Assembly (NCBI GenBank): GCA_948829205.1
Contig: CAQLOA010000104.1
Location: forward strand, 1-5,638
DNA length: 5,638 nucleotides
From: an uncultured Eggerthellaceae bacterium
GTDB taxonomy: Bacteria; Actinomycetota; Coriobacteriia; Coriobacteriales; Eggerthellaceae
Direction: 5' to 3'
Positions 1-5,459 of the stretch are shown one piece after another. Below the pieces are notes generated by a model. The model was not told where the DNA came from. It ran no database searches and worked only from the letters and a program-made list of their open reading frames with translations. The first letter of the stretch is position 1, and every line of letters begins with the position of its first letter. A program made the translations under genes and the position numbers.

Positions 1-2132
1 AGGTAGTGGTTGCAAAGCTGCTCGCCGTAGCGCAGCGGCCCGCGCACGATCCCACAGACGGCCACCGCCGCCACGGCCGCGCCCCAGCCGATGCCCTCGG
101 GAACGCCCGACAGGTCGAGCAGGCCGTACACGGCGAACACGGTCAGAAAGATGGCGCCGCCGAACCCTAGCACGCCCAGGACGACCGCGGCCGCCATCAC
201 GGGAAGCAGCGGCTTCGTCAGGCCGACCAGCCTGGCCATCACGGACAGGTGCGAACGCCTCGCGCGCCCGGCACCAGCGGAAACGGCCGCATCACCGGCC
301 GCAGCCGCGCCCGCTTCTCCATCAGTCCCCGCGCCTGCGCCTACGCCGCTCACGTCGCCGGCTGCGTCGGCTTCGGCCTCGCCAAGCGAAACGTCGACGC
401 GTCCCGCCTGCTGCGCGAACACCTCGAGCTGCTCCTGCTTGCCCCAAAGCCGCCCGTAGGCCCCGTCGGCCGCGGCCAGCTCGCCATGGCGCCCAGACTC
501 CACCATTCGGCCGCCTTCTAGCACGTAAATGCAGTCGGCGTCCTTCAAGGCCGCCAGCCGGTGCGTCACCATGACGACCGTCTTCAGACCGGCCAGCCCC
601 TGCACCACGTCTATGATGGCGGCCTCGCTCTCGGAGTCGATGTTCGAGGTGGCCTCGTCCAGCACGTAGACGGGCGTGTCGTGCAACAGCGCGCGGGCCA
701 TGGCCAGACGCTGGCGCTGGCCGCCCGACAGGTCCGACCCCTCGGGACCCACATGCACATCCAGCCCGCCGGCCGCCCGCACGAACCCGTCCAGGCGGCA
801 GCGACGCAGCGCCTCCCACATGTCGTCGGCAGACGCCTCAGGCGCGGCCATCAGCAGGTTCGACCGCACGGTGCCTTCGAACAGGTGGCTTGCGAACGGG
901 ACGTAGGTGACGGTCCTGCGGAGCGATTCCCGCGAAAGCTCGCGCACGTCCACCCCGCCTACTCGCACCACGCCGTCGTACAGCCCGAGCGACCCGCACA
1001 TTATTCCAGCAAGGGTCGACTTGCCCGACCCGCTCTCTCCCACGATGCCCACGAACGAGCCCTGCGGGATGGACACGTCGACGCCGGAAAGCACCGCGCG
1101 CCTACCGTCGTAGGAGTAGGCAACGCCCTCGCATTCGATGTCGGCGCGGGCCGGGTCAACGTCAAGCGAGCCCCCGCGGGGCTCGGGGGCGTCCAGCAGC
1201 TCGAACATCTTGTCGGCCGCGGCCATGCCGCTCATTGCGGTGTGGAAGAACGACCCGAGCGTTCGCAGCGGAAGGAAGAACTCCGCCGACAGGAACACGA
1301 TTGCGAACACCCCGGCGAACGTCGCGGCGCCCGCAGAGAACTGGAGCAGCGCCATCACGATGCCGGCCGCAGCTCCTCCGAATGCGAACAGGTCCATCAC
1401 CGTGATGGAGTTCAGCTGCATCACCAGCAGGCGCATCGTGGCCTTGCGGAACGACTCCGCCTCCCGGTTCATGGCCTCGTGGCGACGCCCGTCGGCCTGG
1501 AACACCTTAAGCGTCGTCAGCCCCTGGATGCTCTCCAGGAACAGCGACCCCAGGTCGGTGTACGACCCCCAGTACTGCCCCATCACGCGCTTGGCGATCT
1601 TCTGCACCGCCACGATCGACAGCGGGATCAGCGGCACGCAGGCCAGAAGCACCGCAGCCGTCGGAAGCGATATGGGCGCCAGGCACGCGAACAGCGTGAG
1701 CGGTGCAAGCGCCGCGTAGAAAAGCTGCGGGAGGTACGATCCGAAGTAGCTCTCGAGGTGCTCCACCCCCTCCACGCTTATCTGCAGCGCCTCGCCAGTC
1801 GACGTGGCCTCGCGGTAGCTCGGCCCCAGGCGCACTAGCTTCTGGTACACGTCCTGCCTGACGGCGGCCTTTGCGGCCGACGCCGCCTTCTGCCCCATGC
1901 GCTGCGCAGCAGCCTGGCATGCGAACCGCACTGCCATGGCCGCTGCGGCGACGGCGGCGACCACGGCCCCGGACTGCACGCCGGCCTCACCTTCTAGCAG
2001 CAGCTGGAGGAACCAGCCTATCGTCATGAACAACGCCACGTTGGCCACGAGCGCGACCCATTGCAGCGCAACGCTTCCCGCGACGCACCGCCTGGCCGAA
2101 GGCACCATGGAGATCAGTCTCTTGCTGAACAT
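1..2132 (-). CDS. CydDC-like fused ABC exporter (TMD-NBD-TMD..., 3' end outside window)
   Basis: Open without a stop from ATG 2132 to the left edge (710 codons). AGGAAAGGAAG lies just upstream of the ATG. A membrane domain occupies about residues 1-320; its features 'YLPQ' and 'FFLPLRTLGSFFH' resemble CydD. The first ATPase has Walker A GESGSGKS (K371), signature LSGGQ (468-472), Walker B LDE (D492, E493) and H-loop H524. The position where the Q-loop glutamine is expected is Phe413 (YVPFASHLF). After an Ala/Gly-rich linker (about 570-628), a second membrane domain starts, with 'RGPLRYGEQLCNH' matching the RYxERLxxH pattern of CydC. The full protein is therefore probably a TMD-NBD-TMD-NBD fusion of over 1,100 residues in the cytoplasmic membrane. 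CydDC of E. coli is tied to cytochrome bd assembly and to thiol or heme transport. No cydAB is visible here, so the substrate is unknown. It sits 46 bp downstream of the DUF454 gene, probably in one transcript. Confidence 0.88.
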   Translation of the reverse strand, partial: MFSKRLISMVPSARRCVAGSVALQWVALVANVALFMTIGWFLQLLLEGEAGVQSGAVVAAVAAAAMAVRFACQAAAQRMGQKAASAAKAAVRQDVYQKLVRLGPSYREATSTGEALQISVEGVEHLESYFGSYLPQLFYAALAPLTLFACLAPISLPTAAVLLACVPLIPLSIVAVQKIAKRVMGQYWGSYTDLGSLFLESIQGLTTLKVFQADGRRHEAMNREAESFRKATMRLLVMQLNSITVMDLFAFGGAAAGIVMALLQFSAGAATFAGVFAIVFLSAEFFLPLRTLGSFFHTAMSGMAAADKMFELLDAPEPRGGSLDVDPARADIECEGVAYSYDGRRAVLSGVDVSIPQGSFVGIVGESGSGKSTLAGIMCGSLGLYDGVVRVGGVDVRELSRESLRRTVTYVPFASHLFEGTVRSNLLMAAPEASADDMWEALRRCRLDGFVRAAGGLDVHVGPEGSDLSGGQRQRLAMARALLHDTPVYVLDEATSNIDSESEAAIIDVVQGLAGLKTVVMVTHRLAALKDADCIYVLEGGRMVESGRHGELAAADGAYGRLWGKQEQLEVFAQQAGRVDVSLGEAEADAAGDVSGVGAGAGTDGEAGAAAAGDAAVSAGAGRARRSHLSVMARLVGLTKPLLPVMAAAVVLGVLGFGGAIFLTVFAVYGLLDLSGVPEGIGWGAAVAAVAVCGIVRGPLRYGEQLCNHY

Positions 2133-2178
2133 CCAGAACTTCCTTTCCTAGGGGACCCGACGAGGCAACGCAGCCCCG

Positions 2179-2661
2179 TCAGTCCTCCTGAACGGCCTGC
2201 TGCGGACGCCCGGCCCATGCCGCGCCAGGCTTCTCCGTCTTCACTAGGAACCCGAAGTAGACCACATGGCCGACGAATATCGCCGCCACCAGGATGCGTC
2301 CCGCCGGGAACGGCTCCAGCAGGAGGAACGATATGCCGAGCAGCACGGAAACCGGCAGCAGAAGCTTGAGCTTCGCAGCCACGGTCATCGACTTGCGGGT
2401 CAGAAGCCCCTCGAACACCGACTCGTACAGCTTGGTGGCGCGGAACCAGTCGTTGAGCCTGCGCGAGCTGCGGGCGAAGCAGAACGCCGCCAGCAGGATG
2501 AACGGCGTGGTAGGCAGAAGCGGAAGCACGGCCCCTGCGGCCCCAAGGCCGAAGCTCACTAGTCCGGCACCGCCCCAAACGTACGACGCCAGGCGCGTCC
2601 TTTTCCTTCCGGCGGTTTTCGTCTCCTCCGCCACAGGGGCTTCAATGCTCTTCGAATCCAT
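2179..2661 (-). CDS. YbaN/DUF454 family small inner-membrane protein
   Basis: A 160-residue protein from ATG 2661. The family signature LPLLPTTPFILLAAFCFARS is at residues 46-65, followed by Arg-Arg-Leu and 'DWF'. Hydrophobic segments lie at about 27-46, 51-63, 98-116 and 121-140, so it should be a polytopic membrane protein. The N-terminal 25 residues are charged and the C-terminal tail (about 141-160) is hydrophilic. An in-frame GTG at 2685 would add eight residues. I prefer the ATG because AAGGA lies immediately upstream, although its spacing is short (3 nt). The biochemical role of DUF454 proteins is not established. The exporter gene follows by 46 bp on the same strand, so co-transcription and a joint membrane function are likely. 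The identification rests on the LPTTPF block and the hydropathy layout, both visible here. Confidence 0.9.
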   Translation of the reverse strand: MDSKSIEAPVAEETKTAGRKRTRLASYVWGGAGLVSFGLGAAGAVLPLLPTTPFILLAAFCFARSSRRLNDWFRATKLYESVFEGLLTRKSMTVAAKLKLLLPVSVLLGISFLLLEPFPAGRILVAAIFVGHVVYFGFLVKTEKPGAAWAGRPQQAVQED

Positions 2662-2855
2662 AGGTCCTTTTCCGTTCCCTTCCACGATTAGGTCTTCAAT
2701 CCAAAAGTAAACCGTGGCTAACTATTACAGGAACGGAATGGGGATTGCAGGCATCAATTCCGGAAAACGGCCACCCGGGTCACAAAATCGACAGAACCGC
2801 GCAGCAGACATCGGACGTTCGCCCCATAGGGCGCACGCCAGCGTGCCACCCTCCC
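2662..2855. other. Spacer between the radical SAM and DUF454 genes
   Basis: About 190 bp without a convincing gene. Its radical SAM-proximal end has the paired hairpins. A minus-strand promoter for the DUF454-exporter pair may lie around 2720-2750 (CTGCAA, 17 bases, TAATAG), but the match is poor. The spacing leaves open whether the two downstream genes are read through from the radical SAM promoter. Confidence 0.4.
2820..2846 (-). terminator. Two abutting hairpins after the radical SAM gene, weak terminator or processing signal
   Basis: CGCCC-CATA-GGGCG (2820-2833) and GCACGC-CA-GCGTGC (2833-2846) are perfect inverted repeats that share one base. They begin 9 bases past the radical SAM stop codon. 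No T-run follows on the minus strand, so intrinsic termination would be weak. An mRNA-stabilising 3' structure or partial attenuation before the DUF454 gene is equally possible. Confidence 0.4.
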
Positions 2856-4319
2856 CTACAGGCAGGCCTCCTTCGGGCGCTCCGGGTCGATGGACCCGTG
2901 GATCTCGCGGCCCATGCGCTCGAACCTGTGAAGGTCGCTGTCGGCCATGCCGATGAAGGGATGCTTCCGCTGCTCGTAACGCGCATCGCCCGAATCGGTC
3001 CAGATCCTTTCCGCAACCGGAGCCCACCGGCGTGCTGCCGGGCGGCACTTCTCGGCCAGGTCGTGTGCGCTTTCAGTCGCCTGCAGGTCGGTGCAATGCG
3101 CGCCGGAAGCCTCCACCATGGCCTCTATGCAGTCTGGGTTCTCCAGCATCGGGCATGGGCGCATCAGGTTGTCGTTGAAGGGCTGCCCTTCGTAGTACTG
3201 CATGAATATGGGGCTCTTCAGGCAGTCGAGCAGCGACTGCTCGCGGATGTTGGCGTTCGAGTAGTGGATGAACACGCAGGGCTCCACGTCTCCTGCGGCG
3301 TTGATGTGCAGGTAGCGGCGGCCGCCGGCGATGCACCCTCCGACGAACTCGCCGTCGTGCTGGAAGTCCAGCGTCAGGATCGGCTTCGTGTCGCGCACGT
3401 GGCGGTTGAAGCAGTACAGCTTCTCGCGGTCCTCGGGGCTAGGCATCAGCGACGCAGGCGCGTCCACCCCCACGGGCATGTACGTGAATATCCAGGCGAA
3501 CAGCGCGCCCTTGTCGATCAGCCAGTCGAAGTACTCGTCGCTGGCCACCGACGACGCGTTGTCGTGGGTGTAGCAGATGGACACGCCGAAGGGCAGCCCG
3601 TGGCCACGCAGCAGGTCCATGGCCGCGTCGACCTTGGCGTAGGTCCCCTTACCGCGACGACCGTCGGTGGCCGCCTCGTCGCCCTCGGCGGATATGGCCG
3701 GCACGAAGTTCTTCACCCTCAGCATGTCCTGGCAGAACTCCTCGTCGATCAGGGTGGAGTTGGTGAAGCACAGGAACACGCAGTCCTGGTGCGCCTCGCA
3801 CAGGCGGACAAGGTCGCGCTTGCGCACCAGCGGTTCGCCGCCTGTGTATATGTAGACATGAACCCCCAGCTCCTTGCCCTGCACGATGATGGAGTCGATC
3901 TCGTCGTAGGTCAGGTTGAGCTTGTGGCCGTACTCCGCCGCCCAGCAGCCGGTGCAGTGCAGGTTGCAGGCGCTGGTCGGATCGAGCAGGATGGCCCACG
4001 GTATGTTGCATCGATGCTTCTCGCGCATCTTCTCCTGCTTGCCCCACGCCATGAAGTTGGCGTCCACCAGCATCGTCTTGATCAGGTCGTTGCGCACCTC
4101 GGGGTTGAGGTGCATGACGCGCATGATCAGCTGGTACATGTTGTTGTCCGGGTCGGCCATGACATTGGCGAACGCCTTGCGCTGCGAGGGAAACAAAGAG
4201 TCCGGGCATATCGCGTTGACCTTGTCGGCGACCTTTTCCATGTTGCTCTCCGGGTCGTCGCAAAGGTAGTCAACCAACTTGTACGCCGTCGTCCGCTTCG
4301 CAAAATCCACAGGCTTCAT
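2856..4319 (-). CDS. Radical SAM protein with C-terminal SPASM/twitch-like cysteines, function unknown
   Basis: A 487-residue protein from ATG 4319 (MKPVDFAKRTTAYKLVDY). An N-terminal helical region (1-105) precedes the radical SAM core. The [4Fe-4S] motif CxxxCxxC is C118, C122, C125 (CNLHCTGC), and the SAM-binding GGEP motif is at 160-163. Further cysteines include C329, C348 within a GX4C element (G343-C348), C389 and C397, which suggests an auxiliary Fe-S cluster of SPASM or twitch type. Such enzymes reductively cleave S-adenosylmethionine to start radical chemistry, often on peptides, in the cytoplasm. The sequence closely resembles an uncharacterised family I remember as widespread in anaerobic Firmicutes, so no substrate is assigned. 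In-frame starts at 4355 and 4334 exist, but family members typically begin at MKPVDF and a G-rich stretch (GGGGGCGG) precedes this ATG. The last roughly 45 residues look like a lineage-specific tail. It is divergent from the TetR gene and probably controlled by it. Confidence 0.92.
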   Translation of the reverse strand: MKPVDFAKRTTAYKLVDYLCDDPESNMEKVADKVNAICPDSLFPSQRKAFANVMADPDNNMYQLIMRVMHLNPEVRNDLIKTMLVDANFMAWGKQEKMREKHRCNIPWAILLDPTSACNLHCTGCWAAEYGHKLNLTYDEIDSIIVQGKELGVHVYIYTGGEPLVRKRDLVRLCEAHQDCVFLCFTNSTLIDEEFCQDMLRVKNFVPAISAEGDEAATDGRRGKGTYAKVDAAMDLLRGHGLPFGVSICYTHDNASSVASDEYFDWLIDKGALFAWIFTYMPVGVDAPASLMPSPEDREKLYCFNRHVRDTKPILTLDFQHDGEFVGGCIAGGRRYLHINAAGDVEPCVFIHYSNANIREQSLLDCLKSPIFMQYYEGQPFNDNLMRPCPMLENPDCIEAMVEASGAHCTDLQATESAHDLAEKCRPAARRWAPVAERIWTDSGDARYEQRKHPFIGMADSDLHRFERMGREIHGSIDPERPKEACL

Positions 4320-4354
4320 TATCACCGCCCCCATCTGGAAACAACGCATCGCCA

Positions 4355-4376
4355 ATACGTGTTAATACACATGTGT
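4355..4376. promoter_or_regulatory. Overlapping palindromes (GTGT-TAAT-ACAC and ACACATGTGT), candidate TetR operator
   Basis: ACACATGTGT (4367-4376) is a perfect 10-bp palindrome. It shares its ACAC half with GTGTTAATACAC (4359-4370), which has 4-bp arms and can be extended imperfectly to 4355-4374. The cluster overlaps the presumed -35 of the TetR gene and lies just downstream of the presumed start of the radical SAM transcript, a position from which one bound repressor could silence both genes. Confidence 0.45.
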
Positions 4377-4391
4377 GGCATAAACTATAAT
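4362..4391 (+). promoter_or_regulatory. Putative promoter of the TetR gene
   Basis: TATAAT at 4386-4391 is a perfect -10 box. The best -35 candidate is TTAATA (4362-4367) at 18-bp spacing, matching four of six consensus bases. It overlaps the palindromic cluster at 4355-4376, so a protein bound there would block this promoter. The leader would be about 95 bases. Confidence 0.4.
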
Positions 4392-4403
4392 CGGGAATTA
4401 TAG
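4385..4403. promoter_or_regulatory. 19-bp inverted repeat with TATAAT on both strands in the divergent promoter region
   Basis: CTATAAT (4385-4391), five bases CGGGA, then ATTATAG (4397-4403): 7-bp perfect arms. Each arm contains a consensus -10 hexamer, one on each strand, so it can serve as a pair of back-to-back -10 elements for the TetR gene and the radical SAM gene. It could also be an operator for the TetR protein. Its location 90 bp before the TetR start and 66 bp before the radical SAM start suits both roles. Confidence 0.6.
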
Positions 4404-4425
4404 GAATCGAACTTTGGCGAAACAA
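4397..4425 (-). promoter_or_regulatory. Putative promoter of the radical SAM gene
   Basis: On the minus strand, TTGTTT (4425-4420) is followed by 17 bases and then TATAAT (4402-4397). The -10 box is perfect; the -35 box matches only TTG of TTGACA. Transcription would start near 4390, leaving a leader of about 70 bases that includes the ACACATGTGT palindrome. Confidence 0.5.
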
Positions 4426-4492
4426 TGGTCAACATAACGTAATTTGTGGACTATTTCACTCTTTGCATGGAATCGAGGCGGACGGAGGGGCC

Positions 4493-5077
4493 ATGGGATG
4501 CAACGGAGAGAAGGGGCCGCGGACCGACCTCAGGGCGGTCAGGACGCACCGGGCCATCCAGAACGCCTACCGCACCCTCGTGATACGCGACGGGTTGGAC
4601 AAAGTGACCATAACCGCGCTGGCCAACGAGGCCGACATAGACCGCAAGACGTTCTATCTGCACTATGCGTCGCTTGACGAGGTTGCAGAAGAGCGCAAGT
4701 CGGCCATGATCGAGCGAATAGTGAACACCCTGGTCGAGGGCAAGGGCCCCGACGGAATAGACGTCAACCTGCGGGCGGTGGCCACCGAGCTCGCCGACAT
4801 CCTGCAGGAAGACCCCGAGTTCTTCCGCTGCGTGCTCGGGAAGATATCGGTCGACTCGCTGGTCGAGGCGCTGTACGACCCCGTGAGGAACGCAATCATC
4901 GAGAACAGCCCCCGTGCGGCGGCGGCCGACCGGCTAGGCGCGGACTACCTGATACGCTTCATGCTGTCGGGCACCATCGCCGTGGCGCTTCAGTGGTTCC
5001 TCGCCGACCCCGACACGCCCATCGACGAGATAGCGGACCACATCCAGGCCATCACGGACCGCATCCACCTGACGTAG
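4493..5077 (+). CDS. TetR/AcrR-family transcriptional regulator
   Basis: A 194-residue protein from ATG 4493, preceded by GGAGG (4484-4488) four bases upstream. That makes the in-frame TTG at 4463 (ten extra residues) the less likely start. Residues 17-65 form the DNA-binding domain: 'RTHRAIQNAYRTLV' is helix 1, and the helix-turn-helix ends in the family hallmark 'DRKTFYLHYASLDEV' (about 50-64). The C-terminal helical part (about 75-194) is the ligand-binding and dimer region; 'RFMLSGTIAVALQWFL' is its most hydrophobic helix. TetR proteins usually repress their own gene and a divergent one until a small ligand binds. The divergent gene here is the radical SAM protein, and the shared 173-bp region contains two palindromes that could be operators. 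The ligand cannot be read from the sequence. Confidence 0.93.
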   Translation: MGCNGEKGPRTDLRAVRTHRAIQNAYRTLVIRDGLDKVTITALANEADIDRKTFYLHYASLDEVAEERKSAMIERIVNTLVEGKGPDGIDVNLRAVATELADILQEDPEFFRCVLGKISVDSLVEALYDPVRNAIIENSPRAAAADRLGADYLIRFMLSGTIAVALQWFLADPDTPIDEIADHIQAITDRIHLT

Positions 5078-5081
5078 ACGC

Positions 5082-5099
5082 AACGTCCATGCGGGCGTT
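5082..5099 (+). terminator. Hairpin downstream of the TetR gene, weak terminator candidate
   Basis: AACGTCC (5082-5088), loop ATGC, GGGCGTT (5093-5099) form a 7-bp stem with one T-G wobble, four bases past the TetR stop codon. The stem is followed by CTGGAAG rather than a T-run, so it is at best a weak intrinsic terminator separating the regulator from the toxin-antitoxin promoter. Confidence 0.35.
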
Positions 5100-5124
5100 C
5101 TGGAAGAAAACCATCACACCTTGA

Positions 5125-5153
5125 TTGTATTGCTTTACGTAAAGCGTTATAAT
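5125..5153 (+). promoter_or_regulatory. Promoter of the toxin-antitoxin operon
   Basis: A -35 box TTGTAT (5125-5130) and a perfect -10 box TATAAT (5148-5153) are separated by exactly 17 bp. The predicted transcription start is near 5160, giving a 5' leader of about 15 bases that still contains the AAGGAG ribosome binding site. This is the best sigma70-type promoter match in the window. Confidence 0.8.
5132..5145. promoter_or_regulatory. Perfect 14-bp palindrome GCTTTACGTAAAGC, likely antitoxin operator
   Basis: The sequence equals its own reverse complement over 14 bases and lies wholly inside the 17-bp spacer between the -35 and -10 boxes of the toxin-antitoxin promoter. A ribbon-helix-helix dimer (the RelB-like antitoxin) or its toxin complex bound here would exclude RNA polymerase. 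The palindrome is directly visible; the binding partner is inferred from position and family habit. Confidence 0.75.
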
Positions 5154-5174
5154 GAATGCGTCGAAGGAGTCGAT

Positions 5175-5459
5175 ATGGCCACCACTATGCTGAACGTCAG
5201 GCTGGACAAAAGCCTCAAGCTGGAGGGCGACCGCGTCATGGCCAAGCAGGGCGTAAGCGCCACCCAAGCAGTAAGAGGGCTGTACCGCTTCATGGAGGAA
5301 AACCAAGACGTGCCCGACTTCTGCAAGACCGGAAGCGATTCCCCGGGGCCGGACGAGCGACGACGGGCCATGCGTCGTCTTGTTGGCATCGCAAAGTTGA
5401 AGCCTGGAGAAGACCTCAACACCCTTAGGGATGAGCGGCTTTCCCGACTGGGAGTCTGA
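5175..5459 (+). CDS. RelB/DinJ-family ribbon-helix-helix antitoxin
   Basis: A 94-residue protein from ATG 5175, with AAGGAG (5164-5169) five bases upstream. The N-terminus 'TTMLNVRLDKSLK' is the DNA-contacting beta strand of a ribbon-helix-helix fold. It is followed by helix 'KLEGDRVMAKQG' and a second helix starting 'SATQAVRGLYRFMEENQ', the RelB/DinJ layout. The hydrophilic, charged C-terminal half (about 55-94, 'PDERRRAMRRL...') would be the toxin-wrapping segment, typically disordered until bound. Antitoxins of this type neutralise the partner toxin and, with it, repress their own promoter. The perfect palindrome between the -35 and -10 boxes fits this. The gene overlaps the following PIN-domain reading frame by 29 bp if that starts at 5431, which indicates translational coupling. 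In-frame starts further upstream exist but lack a ribosome binding site and would lie upstream of the predicted transcript start. Confidence 0.88.
   Translation: MATTMLNVRLDKSLKLEGDRVMAKQGVSATQAVRGLYRFMEENQDVPDFCKTGSDSPGPDERRRAMRRLVGIAKLKPGEDLNTLRDERLSRLGV

Noticed and set aside
561..1838. 425-codon plus-strand open frame opposite the exporter
   Set aside because: The opposite strand encodes Walker A, signature and Walker B motifs in order. The plus-strand product is low-complexity His/Arg-rich with no ribosome binding site that stands out.
2114..2578. 154-codon minus-strand frame overlapping the DUF454 gene
   Set aside because: It is a different frame of the same strand as the DUF454 gene. 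Its product is Arg/Ala-rich without the hydrophobic pattern or the LPTTPF block.
2745..4403. 552-codon plus-strand open frame opposite the radical SAM gene
   Set aside because: It is antisense to a protein with clear family motifs. Its translation is rich in His, Val, Arg and Gln without any recognisable domain, as expected of a GC-rich shadow frame.
4463..4492. TTG start for the TetR gene, ten residues longer
   Set aside because: The GGAGG at 4484-4488 is placed for ATG 4493, and no comparable ribosome binding site precedes the TTG.
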